Shown here piece by piece: positions 17,074 through 26,499 of a stretch of DNA of 54,129 nucleotides. Every line of letters begins with the position of its first letter. Within the stretch, counting starts at the first letter, position 1. Position numbers and translations under genes: made by a program. Under the pieces are notes generated by a model. The model saw only the letters and a list, made by a program, of their open reading frames with translations, did no database searches and was not told the origin of the DNA. The stretch is taken from positions 1 to 54,129 of the forward strand of contig CAJTMC010000027.1 of the NCBI GenBank assembly GCA_910577115.1. Reading direction: 5' to 3'. The DNA is from an uncultured Lachnospiraceae bacterium (GTDB lineage Bacteria > Bacillota > Clostridia > Lachnospirales > Lachnospiraceae).

Positions 17074-19450
17074 TTCATCACATCCTTAAATAATTTGTTC
17101 AGTTCCGTTTTTATTTTCGCCACTTCTTTGGATAATTCTTCCGACGTAATCTCTTCTATGGAACTGCTTCTGAAATACTTTTCCGGAAGAATATTAACTT
17201 GATGCACCTTAATTGGATTTAGTAAGTCATAAAAGCATTCTTCTTCCTCATCATACAGCACGCCCATACACGCAAACAATTCTGTTAGTTCCTCTTTTAA
17301 AAATCCGTCTTCTACACAGTCGGATTTTTTTGCAATCCGCTTCAAACATTCCTTTTGGTCATCATCCAAAATGGCATCACATCTTGATAAATCGCAAAAC
17401 ACACTTTTGAGCTTTGTAATCTTATTATAATTTACAGTAAATTCTTTGAGCACATCGCTCATTTGGATAAAACCATACTTCTTTCCCGCGATTTCCTTCC
17501 CCCATTCATTATAATAGCGCTCCTCCGGTTTTTGTTCTCTTCCATCCGTTCCGTATTTTTCCTCCATTAACGACTTGTGAACAACACCGTTTTTATCAGA
17601 CCACACCGATAATTCGTTGTGCATCCATTTCCCGCTAAGTTCCCGTCTTCCCGTTGCAAACCGCTTATCAGAATTTGCATATCCGTCGTTGTCAATAATA
17701 TACGCCCAAAACCGTTCATCGCTTAATGACTGTTCCTCTAATGAACATAATGCATTGTCTCTTTTTGTAAAAGAAACTGCATAGGTTTTTTCCTTTGTAT
17801 ATGGAGCAAAAGCAAACTTTGGCAAAGAAATCACAAAATTAATTTTACAGTTCTTAACAAACCACTGTCGTATTGACGCAAGAGAGGGAGATTCCAAAAT
17901 GCCATCAGGAACAATCACCAAAGCCTTCCCTAAAGGATTTAAAATGGAGACAACCTTAATCAAAGCATTGATTTCCAGTCTTTTGTTATTTGTTACTGCA
18001 GGATTAACAGCAATCTTGCCTTTCCCGTATGGAACATTTGTAACAACATAATCAAACTTCTCCGGTCGCTTGGATGTATCCAAAGCCTTTGTGACGTCCG
18101 TATCAGATACTGCTAAGCTGTCTCTTTTCTCTACATCCGATATTCCGTCTCCTGCCAAATACATGTTAATTTTTGTTCGTGTCGTATTGCTGGGATTGAT
18201 ATCATATCCGTAAAACGATTCATTTGCAAGCTGTGTCGCATCAATCTCGGAGCCTTCATCAATTCTATCCCTTAGCAGTTTATAAAATTCTGTTAGAAAA
18301 CCGCCTGTACCACAAAAAGGATCAACAATCTTTACATGCCTGCGCGTACTGTATCTGTCCGTAATATTTCTGACATCTGCGTCACTTATAAAAATACTAA
18401 GCAGCGGTCTTATAATATGTCTTCTTGTAAAGTATTCGCCTAAATCCTTTTTCGTCTTTTTGCTTGCCAATACTTCATAAACTTCTCCAAACAAATCAAT
18501 CGGCAATGCATGCATCATTGGAATTTTATTAATCTCGCTATGTATTTCCTTGATTGTATTAACATCAATTTCTGCAATCGTTTCCGCAAAATCAAACGAT
18601 ACCTTATTTGTCTTCTTATTGTATACAATTGTAAAGATATCCTTATACTTTGTATATCTGTCACTGTTTTTTATGGCATCCGCAGCTGCGCTGATTGTTG
18701 CCGGTCTGTTCAAATCTTCCCAACCGTAAGAGCCTCCCTGATATTCAATTTTTTCTTTCTCCGTAATCATTTTTAGCGCAATGTATGCAATTGTAAAATC
18801 AATGCGTGCGTTTTCATTATCTGCAAGTAAGCCTGAAATGTTGCGATACGTTTTGCGCAGATTATCCAAAATATTATGGAACTCCTTTTGCGTAAAAACA
18901 GAGGTGTCAAACTCAAAAATATTATAATCAGGATATTGATAGATTAATTTGAGTATTTGCGGTCCTATAAATCCGTTTATTTTTTCTCCGTTCACATACA
19001 AATCCTGCCAGCTGTCCCGCACTCTGACCTTAAGCAGCGCTTCCTGCCCATTATATCCGATTACAACTCTTGTCTTGTAACAGCCATTCTTACCGTCCGC
19101 ATAAATCATTCCCTCCGACAGGGCAGTTTCAACTGGAATATTGGTCGTCTTATTTTCAATAATTATATCAATATTTTGATCTTTAAAATAATTAAAAATC
19201 ATAACATCAATTTCGCCGCTCCCTGCTGCACTGTCCTTTGATGGAATGGCAGAATCAATTTTCTTAATACCCGTTTTTTCTGAAAAACAGTCTTCTCCGG
19301 ATATAGCTTTCCCAAGATATCTTTTTCGACAAACGCATCAATCTGCGCTTCTGACCATTTTAGGTTGGAAATCTTTTCAAACCTTTGGTCTTCGCTAATT
19401 TTCTCTACAATCTTCGGTTCTGACTTTATGGTTATTTTCTCCACAAGCAT
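17067..19450 (-). pseudogene. BcgI-A-like nuclease-methyltransferase, frameshifted
   Basis: Two overlapping frames form one former gene of about 794 codons. Codons from 19450 to about 19280 read ...WSEAQIDAFVEKDILGKLY then PEKTVFQ. The second frame continues with KKIDSAIPSKDSAAGSGEID, then VMIFNYFKDQNIDIIIENKT, so a one-base gain in the CCC/T6 tract at 19270-19279 explains the break. EID...IIIENK is a PD-(D/E)XK nuclease signature. The rest is an N6-adenine methylase: VDPFCGTGGFLTEFY (SAM motif) and TNVPYGKGK (NPPY variant) at about residues 295 and 390 of the long piece. Nuclease plus methylase in one chain with a separate S subunit is the BcgI (type IIB) layout. The methylase part alone is open from 19202. 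It could be a sequencing error or phase variation. Confidence 0.82.
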
Positions 19451-19491
19451 CCTCCACTTATTTTCTCCCTTTATTTCTTATTATATTTTTT

Positions 19492-19520
19492 ATTATAGAA
19501 TATATGTTCTAAAATTTCAA
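19492..19520 (-). promoter_or_regulatory. Promoter of the restriction-modification operon
   Basis: TTGAAA (19515-19520), 17-bp spacer, TATAAT (19492-19497) on the minus strand, about 40 bp before the first start codon. The start itself is ATG 19450 or, better spaced from GGAGG, GTG 19444. Confidence 0.75.
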
Positions 19521-19700
19521 CCTTTATTTCACATTTCTTTCCACAAATCACACTGCCCTTTTTCTTACTGAATCAAACACCAAAAACATTAAAATGCTTT
19601 GTAAGCATCATACCATTTGCCAAATATCCATGCCAACATGCCTACCTGGTTCATTGTACATGGAAATATAAAAAGAGAATGTTCAACAACACTCTCTATC

Positions 19701-20285
19701 TTACCACAACACTTTCTCTGCATATGTTTGTTCAATATATTTTACATGTTCCTCAAACTTGTCTTGATCCAGCATTTGCAGCTCCATTATGGAATTTATC
19801 CCATCTTTATCCTCACAATATCCCCACGACCATCCCACGCAAAACAAAAGTTCATTGTTGCTGATACGGGATACCGGAATAACCAAATACGTATATGCTT
19901 TCCATGCAAGCTGTGCACAATCGCCTAAATTGCAACAAGGAGCATCATATAGTTCTGACGGATACCCATAAGAAAAATACGGAATTACAAACTTTTCCTT
20001 TCTCACCGGCACGTCAAGCGCAAGCACCGAATTCAAAAGCATTCCGTCCGCTGAATATTCCTTTCGCTCCACAAGCTGAATGAATCCGCAATATCTCCTA
20101 TAACCTGTGGAATTCATATTCTCAAAATAAGCATGCATAGTAGGATAACCAATGCAATTTACGCGGTCAACCGGAAATCCGCTGATTTTGTCAAAACCGG
20201 CTTCCCTTGCGCATTTGCATGGTTCATAGTTGATTACAAGTACTTCCAATCCGCCATTCACTGCAACATTTATTTTATAGTTCAC
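19701..20285 (-). CDS. Uncharacterised 194-residue protein
   Basis: I do not recognise a family. It is a soluble protein with no signal peptide or membrane segment, rich in aromatic residues and cysteine (CKCAREAG, CCNLGDCAQ, GWSWGYCEDK). It reads as a mixed alpha/beta domain ending in a helical tail (DQDKFEEHVKYIEQTYAEK). The start is GTG at 20285 with AAGG 6 nt upstream. It stands alone, with over 100 bp on each side, next to the decayed restriction-modification operon. Lack of damage suggests it is still selected. Confidence 0.65.
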   Translation of the reverse strand: MNYKINVAVNGGLEVLVINYEPCKCAREAGFDKISGFPVDRVNCIGYPTMHAYFENMNSTGYRRYCGFIQLVERKEYSADGMLLNSVLALDVPVRKEKFVIPYFSYGYPSELYDAPCCNLGDCAQLAWKAYTYLVIPVSRISNNELLFCVGWSWGYCEDKDGINSIMELQMLDQDKFEEHVKYIEQTYAEKVLW

Positions 20286-20398
20286 GACGCCTTACCACTC
20301 CTCTGCACCGCCTGCCTTACTGGCACAGTATGTTAATTTTATGTCAATATCAAACATTTCTATTCCGCAAATCGTTGAACCAAACACGTATACACATT

Positions 20399-20857
20399 TT
20401 AGTTATCACGCACAAAACGCCTCTGTCCCGAATCGCCGCCTGTATTCATTGCGAATCCCTGTAAATTTTCGCGCAGCTTCTCCCGCTGCTGCTTTTCAAT
20501 CAGCTTATGAATATCCTTCTCACATTCCTGACAATATCTGCCGCTGCGGATTTCCTTTCCACAGCCCTCGCAGCGCAGAAACGATTTCGTGCCCTCGACA
20601 ATCTCAAAGCGCGACTCCTTTAACATTTCCCGAATCGCCGCCTTGCTCACACCGGTGTTCTTCTCAATGTCCACCGCCGATGCGCCGGGATTTTTCTCGA
20701 TATAATTGCGTGTCTTTCCGTAATTGTCGTAATCCTTTGTTTTGCACTTCTCACAGTGGTACTCTCCCAGCCCCCTGTAGACCAACACGCCGCCGCAGCT
20801 TTTACAAACAGTCGGCACTTCATAAATCTGTATATATTGCATTAATTTTGTATCCAT
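20399..20857 (-). CDS. YvyF-like zinc-ribbon / helix-turn-helix protein
   Basis: A 152-residue protein with an N-terminal zinc ribbon (CKSCGG...CEKCK), a central helical segment with a helix-turn-helix look (ASAVDIEKNTGVSKAAIREM then LKESRFEI), a second zinc ribbon (LRCEGCGKEIRSGRYCQECE) and a charged C-terminal helix. This order, C2-HTH-C2 with 'TGV...I' and 'IR.G..C..C', matches the YvyF type (TIGR03826) encoded near flgM in flagellated Firmicutes. The ATG at 20857 has GAGGGGG about 8 nt upstream and is preferred over the ATG at 20875. The gene here is not in a flagellar operon, though two chemoreceptor genes are nearby. Confidence 0.6.
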   Translation of the reverse strand: MDTKLMQYIQIYEVPTVCKSCGGVLVYRGLGEYHCEKCKTKDYDNYGKTRNYIEKNPGASAVDIEKNTGVSKAAIREMLKESRFEIVEGTKSFLRCEGCGKEIRSGRYCQECEKDIHKLIEKQQREKLRENLQGFAMNTGGDSGQRRFVRDN

Positions 20858-21025
20858 ACAGCGTCCCCCTCTCACGTTCCGCAGGTCTCCCGTTCTGACA
20901 GCTTTTAACAGGCTGCCTCATGCTGACATAACCTAACAGTTCAAGTTTACTGTAAGTATAACACATTTTTTATCCGTTTCCTACTATTTTTTGTACAATA
21001 TATCAATTATCCGACTTCTCCTGTA

Positions 21026-21041
21026 AAAAACACGTGTTTTT
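21026..21041 (-). terminator. Possible weak terminator after gatB
   Basis: Palindrome AAAAACAC/GTGTTTTT, 22 bp past the gatB stop. On the minus strand it is followed by TACAGG. The stem is AT-rich and short, so termination would be weak. Confidence 0.35.
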
Positions 21042-21062
21042 AAGATACAAATTCCGCAAAAT

Positions 21063-22505
21063 CTACAATAATTCCTTTAAAATCCGATTCACCATACCCG
21101 GATCCGCTTTCCCTTTCATCGCTTTCATCGTCTGCCCGACCAAAAAGCCGATTGCCTTTTCCTTACCGTTTCGATAGTCCTCCACAGACTGCGGATTTGC
21201 ATTAATAACATCCGTTATTGTTTTTCGAAGCGCACCTTCATCATTTACGGTTTTTAACCCCTTTTCCTCCACATACTGCTGCGGATCAATGTCTTTCTCA
21301 AACATCACTTCAAATACTTCCTTGGCAACAGACGAATTGATTGCCTTACTATCCACAAGCGCAATCAGCTTTGCAAGATTTGCGGGCGAAAACCGAATAT
21401 CCTCCGCATCCATGCTCTTCTCCTTCAAAAGCCGGAGCGTTTCTCCCATAAGCCAGTTGGATACCTTCTTTGGCTCATGGCAAATCGCAACAGTTTCCTC
21501 AAATAAATCCGCCATATGCTTTGTGTCTGTGATAATCCCGATATCATACTCCGGAATATCAAACTCTTTTTTGTAACGCGCCATTTTCTCTTCCCGAAAT
21601 TCCGGCAGACTGTTTTTCGTCCCGGAAATCCATTCATCACTGATGTACACAGGCACCAAATCGGGATCCGGAAAATACCGGTAATCCTGCGCGTCCTCCT
21701 TGGACCGCATCGCATAGGAATATTCCTTATTGTCGTCCCACCGTCTTGTTTCCTGTATCACCTGCTGCCCTGATTCAAGCAAATCAATTTGCCGCTCACG
21801 CTCATTTTCAATAGCATGTGTTATTGATTTGAAGGAGTTTAAGTTCTTCATCTCTGTACGCGTACCAAATTCCGCCGCGCCAACCTCACGCACCGACAGA
21901 TTCACGTCCGCACGCATTGATCCTTCATTCAGTTTACAATCCGAAGCGCCCAAATACTGAATCGTCATTCTGAGCTTTTCAAGGTAAGCAATAACTTCCT
22001 CCGCACTCCTCATATCCGGCTCTGATACAATCTCGATTAGCGGCACGCCGGAACGGTTATAATCCACAAGCGAGCAGTCCTCCCACTCGTCATGAATCAG
22101 CTTTCCTGCGTCCTCCTCCATGTGAATTTCATGAATGCCGACCGTCCTTTTTCCCTCAGACGTTTCAATCTCCACATGACCGTTTCTACAGATTGGCAGA
22201 TAAAGCTGACTGATTTGATAATTCTGCGGATTATCGGGATAAAAATAATTCTTCCTGTCAAACTTACAATACTGCGTGATTTCACAGTTTGTCGCAAGTC
22301 CCACAGCCAACGCATAATTCACCACCTGCTTATTGAGCACCGGAAGCGTTCCGGGCATTCCCGTACACACAGGACAGGTATGCGTATTGGGCGCCCCTCC
22401 AAACGCCGTTGAACAGCCGCAGAATATTTTTGTCTTGGTTGCAAGCTCCACATGCACTTCAAGACCAATCACCGTTTCATATTGCTTTGTAGATTGCAAT
22501 GACAT
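21063..22505 (-). CDS. gatB: Asp-tRNA(Asn)/Glu-tRNA(Gln) amidotransferase subunit B
   Basis: The 480-residue GatB, which binds the mischarged tRNA and activates its acyl group with ATP for transamidation. The signature VIGLEVHVELATKTKIFC GC is at the start, followed by the zinc-site region (CGCSTAFG, CPVCTGMPG). KFDRKNYFYPDNPQNYQISQ is near 83, and the C-terminal YqeY-like tRNA-binding tail ends GKADPGMVNRILKELL. It is the last gene of the gatC-gatA-gatB set, with AAAGGAGGGG upstream, 18 bp after gatA. Confidence 0.98.
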   Translation of the reverse strand: MSLQSTKQYETVIGLEVHVELATKTKIFCGCSTAFGGAPNTHTCPVCTGMPGTLPVLNKQVVNYALAVGLATNCEITQYCKFDRKNYFYPDNPQNYQISQLYLPICRNGHVEIETSEGKRTVGIHEIHMEEDAGKLIHDEWEDCSLVDYNRSGVPLIEIVSEPDMRSAEEVIAYLEKLRMTIQYLGASDCKLNEGSMRADVNLSVREVGAAEFGTRTEMKNLNSFKSITHAIENERERQIDLLESGQQVIQETRRWDDNKEYSYAMRSKEDAQDYRYFPDPDLVPVYISDEWISGTKNSLPEFREEKMARYKKEFDIPEYDIGIITDTKHMADLFEETVAICHEPKKVSNWLMGETLRLLKEKSMDAEDIRFSPANLAKLIALVDSKAINSSVAKEVFEVMFEKDIDPQQYVEEKGLKTVNDEGALRKTITDVINANPQSVEDYRNGKEKAIGFLVGQTMKAMKGKADPGMVNRILKELL

Positions 22506-22523
22506 CTCTTTCCCCCTCCTTTC

Positions 22524-23978
22524 CTAATATTCCATCCGAAATGCGCCGCGCTGCCTCTCATAAGTATACGCTGCCTGAATCAGCTTTTTCTCCTGAAAGC
22601 TGTCCGCGATAAGCTGTAAACCAATCGGAAGCCCTTTGGAATCCTTTCCGCATGGAACGGAAATTCCGGGAAGCCCCGCAAGGTTTACCGATATCGTGTA
22701 AATATCACCAAGATACATTTTTAACGGATCGGATAAGCTCTCGCCAAGCTTTGGCGCAGTCGTCGGCGCGACCGGTCCGAGAATAATATCATATTTTGCA
22801 AAAGCATCGTCAAATGCTTTCTTAATCATCGCCTTTACCTTGAGCGCTTTTAAATAATAGGCGTCATAATAGCCTGAGCTTAACACAAAGGAACCAAGCA
22901 TAATTCTGCGCTTTACCTCCGCGCCAAAACCCTCGGAGCGTGTCTTTTTATACATATTGTGCAGCCCGTCAAACTCCGGCGAGCGGTAGCCGTACTTAAC
23001 ACCGTCAAAACGCTCCAAATTTGAGCTTGCCTCCGCCGCCGCTATCGTATAATACGTCGGAATTGCGTACTCGACAAGGCTTAAATCAAACTCCTCTACC
23101 ATAGCGCCTTTCTCTTCCAGTACCTTCGCGGCTGCAAGCACCGCCTCTTTCACCTCCGTGTCAAGGCCTGTGCCGAAATAATCCCGCGGAATCCCTATTT
23201 TCATACCTGCCACATCTTCAACCAGCGCGGATGTAAAATCCGTATCGGAGCACTTTACGGAGGTGGAATCCTTCGTGTCGTGTGTGGCAAGAACCTCAAG
23301 CACAGCAGCACAGTCCGGCACGTTTTTTGTCAATGGACCAATTTGGTCTAAAGAGGAACCGTACGCAATCAATCCGTATCTTGATACTGTTCCGTAAGTC
23401 GGCTTCAACCCCACTACGCCGCAAAAAGACGCAGGTTGTCTAATCGAACCTCCCGTATCGGAGCCCAATGCAAAAAAACACTCGTTCGATGCCACTGCCG
23501 CTGCCGAACCGCCCGACGAGCCACCCGGCACATGCTCCAAATTCCATGGATTTTTTGTTTCCCCAAACGCAGAAGTTTCCGTAGTCGAGCCCATCGCAAA
23601 CTCATCCATATTCGTCTTTCCGATTACAACTGCTCCCGCTTTTTCCAAATTGACAACCGCCTCCGCCGAAAAGGTCGGGACAAAATTTCCGAGTATTTTT
23701 GACGCGCATGTAGTCAGCATTCCCTCTGTACACAAATTGTCTTTAATTGCCACAGGCACGCCTGCAAGCGCTCCTGTCAGAACGCCCGCGTCAATCTTTT
23801 GCTGTGCCGCTTTTGCCGCCGCAAGCGCACTCTCCTTGTCAACCGTTATATAGGCGTTGATTTCGCTTTCCTTTTCCTCAATTTTTGCAAGCACTGTCTC
23901 CATAGCCTGCATGGCAGTGACCTTCCCTTCTTTGATTGCCGCTGAAAGCTCCACAGCGCCGTATGATAATATATCCAT
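22524..23978 (-). CDS. gatA: Asp-tRNA(Asn)/Glu-tRNA(Gln) amidotransferase subunit A
   Basis: The 484-residue amidase-signature subunit that hydrolyses glutamine to supply ammonia. Motifs: AIKDNLCTEG carries the catalytic Lys, HVPGGSSGGSAAAVAS the cis-Ser loop, and ALGSDTGGSIRQPASFCG the nucleophilic Ser. The start ATG at 23978 (MDILSYGAVEL) has GGAGG 6 nt upstream; the open frame reaches 24008 without a site. It lies between gatC and gatB. Confidence 0.98.
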   Translation of the reverse strand: MDILSYGAVELSAAIKEGKVTAMQAMETVLAKIEEKESEINAYITVDKESALAAAKAAQQKIDAGVLTGALAGVPVAIKDNLCTEGMLTTCASKILGNFVPTFSAEAVVNLEKAGAVVIGKTNMDEFAMGSTTETSAFGETKNPWNLEHVPGGSSGGSAAAVASNECFFALGSDTGGSIRQPASFCGVVGLKPTYGTVSRYGLIAYGSSLDQIGPLTKNVPDCAAVLEVLATHDTKDSTSVKCSDTDFTSALVEDVAGMKIGIPRDYFGTGLDTEVKEAVLAAAKVLEEKGAMVEEFDLSLVEYAIPTYYTIAAAEASSNLERFDGVKYGYRSPEFDGLHNMYKKTRSEGFGAEVKRRIMLGSFVLSSGYYDAYYLKALKVKAMIKKAFDDAFAKYDIILGPVAPTTAPKLGESLSDPLKMYLGDIYTISVNLAGLPGISVPCGKDSKGLPIGLQLIADSFQEKKLIQAAYTYERQRGAFRMEY

Positions 23979-24045
23979 TAAAAACCTCCATACTTGATGC
24001 ACCTGCAAATTGGGCGCAATTTCTTTCTCATTCCGCGAAAATTTT

Positions 24046-24336
24046 TTACACTGTCATTGGCACTATGAACATATTATCCTTTTCGCCCGGCGCATTCCTT
24101 AACGTTTGCTCACACAAATCACCGTTTGTCACCACATCTTCCCGAAATACATTCTGCACGGGAAACACATGGGACATCGGCTCAATCCCAGTCGTATCAA
24201 GCTCCCCAAGCTTGTCAATGTAATCAAGCATCTTTCCCATATCCTTCTTTGCCTGCTCCCTCTCCTCATCGGAAAGCGCAAGCTTCGCCAAAATTCCTAC
24301 GTATTCAATCGTTTCATCTGAAATTACATTTGCCAT
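24046..24336 (-). CDS. gatC: Asp-tRNA(Asn)/Glu-tRNA(Gln) amidotransferase subunit C
   Basis: A 96-residue GatC, the small belt-like subunit that holds A and B together. The family pattern is clear: SDETIEYVGILAKLALSDEE, then MLDYIDKLGELDTTGIEPMS and the C-terminal LRNAPGEKDNMFIVPMTV. It comes first of gatCAB, 68 bp before gatA, and follows aspS with a double-hairpin element in between. Confidence 0.97.
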   Translation of the reverse strand: MANVISDETIEYVGILAKLALSDEEREQAKKDMGKMLDYIDKLGELDTTGIEPMSHVFPVQNVFREDVVTNGDLCEQTLRNAPGEKDNMFIVPMTV

Positions 24337-24361
24337 TTATATCCCTCCGTCTATTCTATAC

Positions 24362-24448
24362 GAAGAACGCCGCCCTTGCGTTCTTCTGCACGAAACTTTA
24401 GATTTTCTTAGTCCGCGTTTTGTGCGGACTTAGAAAATCTTTTCGTGC
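24362..24448 (-). repeat. Double-hairpin element, copy A (at the aspS stop codon)
   Basis: Hairpin I: GAAGAACGC (24362-24370) with GCGTTCTTC (24378-24386). One base later, hairpin II: GCACGAAA...GATTTTCTTAGTCCGC with GCGGAC...AGAAAATC...TTTCGTGC, spanning 24388-24448. The aspS stop codon (24450-24452) is one base beyond. No U-run follows on the minus strand. Matches copies at 43213 and 48097 in both sequence and structure. Confidence 0.9.
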
Positions 24449-24449
24449 T

Positions 24450-26186
24450 CTAGTCCCGAACCTTGATATGCACCTCCCGAAGCTGCTGCTCCGTCACGTC
24501 ATTGGGCGCGCCACACATCAAATCCTGCGCGGAACCGCTCATCGGGAACACAATCGTCTCCCTAATATTCTCCTCATTCTTTAAAAGCATCAGCATCCTG
24601 TCCACACCCGGCGCCATTCCCGCGTGCGGCGGTGCGCCAAACTGAAACGCCTGATACAACGCGCCAAACTTCGCCTTTAACGTCTCCTCGTCATATCCCG
24701 CAATCGCAAATGCCTTTATCATAATATCAATATCATGGTTTCTGACAGCACCGCTCGAAAGCTCCACGCCGTTGCACACAATATCATACTGATACGCCAA
24801 AATCTCCAGCGGATTTTCCTCCTCAAGCGCCCGAAGTCCGCCCTGCGGCATCGAAAACGGATTGTGCGTAAATCCAAGCTGTTTCGTCTCCGGATCGCGC
24901 TCATACATCGGAAAATCATTTACATAACAAAACCGATAGGCATTCTTCTCACACAAATCAAGCTTCTCACCAAGCTCTGTCCGAAGCTGCCCTGCATAAT
25001 AATTTGCCCGCTCCTCCTTATCTGCAATAAAGAAAATCGTATCGCCTGCCTCAAGCGCGGCAAGCCTGGCAAACTCGTGTTTCAGCTCCTGCGGAATAAA
25101 CTTATCAATCGGTCCCTTATAACTCAAATCGTCCGCAATCTCAAGATAGCCGAGTCCGCCCATACCCAATCCGGTTGCAAAATGCAATAACTTTTCGTGA
25201 AAGCCCTTCGACATCTCGGCATGCACCTTGATTGCGCGCACCGTCCTGCCAAGAAACGGCTGAAAGCTGCACCTTTGGAAAAAGTCCGTCACATCGATAA
25301 TACGCAGCGGATTGCGCAAATCCGGCTTATCCGTACCAAATTCGAGCATTGCCTGTTTATAGCTGATAACTGGATATGGCGCTTTCGTAACTGCATACCC
25401 TTCGGGCGCAAATTTCTCAAATGTGGCGGAAAGCACCTCCTCACCCACCTGAAACACATCCTCCTGCGTCGCAAAGCTCATCTCAAAGTCAAGCTGGTAA
25501 AACTCTCCCGGCGAACGGTCCGCACGCGCATCTTCGTCGCGAAAACAAGGCGCTATCTGAAAATACTTATCAAATCCCGACACCATCAAAAGCTGCTTAT
25601 ACTGCTGTGGCGCCTGCGGAAGCGCATAAAATTTCCCCTTATATTTTCTTGAGGGCACAATATAGTCCCTCGCCCCCTCCGGTGACGACGCGCACAAAAT
25701 CGGCGTCTGAATCTCCAAAAAACCAAGCTCCGTCATTTTCTGCCGCAAAAAGCCGATAACCTGAGCGCGGAAAATCATATTGTCCCGTACCTTCGCATTT
25801 CTCAAATCGAGATAGCGGTACTTTAAACGCACGTCCTCACGCGTTTCCTTAGAAGTCATAATCTCAAACGGAAGCTGTCGGTACACTTTTCCAAGAACCG
25901 TTACCTTTTTTGCCTCAAGCTCAATCGTTCCGGTCGGTATCTTAGGATTGTAGGTTTCCGCGTCCCGCTGTTCCACCAGCCCTTCAACGGACACGCACAT
26001 CTCCTTCGTGATGCCGTCCAAAAGCGTCGTGTCGCGCATCACAACCTGCAATACACCGTACATATCCCGCAAATCAATAAACGAAACGCCGCCATGATCG
26101 CGTATGTTTTCCACCCAGCCCGCAACCTGTAATGTCTTGTTGATGTGCGCCTCGCCAATCTCTTTCAAAGTCATATCCCGATACAT
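24450..26186 (-). CDS. aspS: Aspartyl-tRNA synthetase
   Basis: A 578-residue bacterial-type class IIb synthetase. N-terminal OB fold (HINKTLQVAGWVENIRDHGG), motif 2 region FRDEDARADRSPGEFYQLDF (a variant of the usual RADRQPEF found in clostridia), the GAD insertion in the middle (KGFHEKLLHFATG), and motif 3 MAPGVDRMLMLL near the end. It starts with AGAGGAGG upstream and precedes gatCAB on the same strand. The linkage suggests that the enzyme may supply Asp-tRNA(Asn) to the amidotransferase; non-discriminating activity is inferred, not shown. Confidence 0.97.
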   Translation of the reverse strand: MYRDMTLKEIGEAHINKTLQVAGWVENIRDHGGVSFIDLRDMYGVLQVVMRDTTLLDGITKEMCVSVEGLVEQRDAETYNPKIPTGTIELEAKKVTVLGKVYRQLPFEIMTSKETREDVRLKYRYLDLRNAKVRDNMIFRAQVIGFLRQKMTELGFLEIQTPILCASSPEGARDYIVPSRKYKGKFYALPQAPQQYKQLLMVSGFDKYFQIAPCFRDEDARADRSPGEFYQLDFEMSFATQEDVFQVGEEVLSATFEKFAPEGYAVTKAPYPVISYKQAMLEFGTDKPDLRNPLRIIDVTDFFQRCSFQPFLGRTVRAIKVHAEMSKGFHEKLLHFATGLGMGGLGYLEIADDLSYKGPIDKFIPQELKHEFARLAALEAGDTIFFIADKEERANYYAGQLRTELGEKLDLCEKNAYRFCYVNDFPMYERDPETKQLGFTHNPFSMPQGGLRALEEENPLEILAYQYDIVCNGVELSSGAVRNHDIDIMIKAFAIAGYDEETLKAKFGALYQAFQFGAPPHAGMAPGVDRMLMLLKNEENIRETIVFPMSGSAQDLMCGAPNDVTEQQLREVHIKVRD

Positions 26187-26499
26187 TTTTCATTCCTCCT
26201 CTAATGTGTCATCTGATTCATCGGGCAGGAAAGGCTCCTCTCCTTCTGTCCCGCCGCGTGTCCCATGTGCTGCTTTGGCTTTCTGCATGGGTCTGTACAC
26301 AGACAAGGAACGTCCCGGAATACAGATGTACGCCGGGACGGATAAGCTTCATGATTCGATTGACAAATGCATCACAAAAAACATCTATAATACCAGTGAC
26401 GCCGTTGTCTTTTTCATTTCCATAAAATCCTGTATGAAATTCCTGTTTTTTACAACTTCATATATGATAACATACAAAACGGACACTTTCAAGCATTTT
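26187..26499. other. 313-bp gap before aspS with one hairpin
   Basis: No gene recognised. A minus-strand frame without a usable start runs through part of it. CGTCCCGG (26311-26318) and CCGGGACG (26333-26340) form an 8-bp GC-rich hairpin in the probable aspS leader. I looked for a T-box (TGGNACCGCG type sequence) because aminoacyl-tRNA synthetase leaders often carry one, and did not find it. Confidence 0.5.

Noticed and set aside
24362..24448. Ordinary Rho-independent terminators
   Set aside because: Neither hairpin is followed by a U-run on the coding strand, and the sequence is conserved between three unrelated genes, which ordinary terminators are not.
26187..26499. T-box leader before aspS
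   Set aside because: No T-box sequence, AG-bulge or terminator/antiterminator pair visible. trpS likewise has a leader of only about 27 nt.
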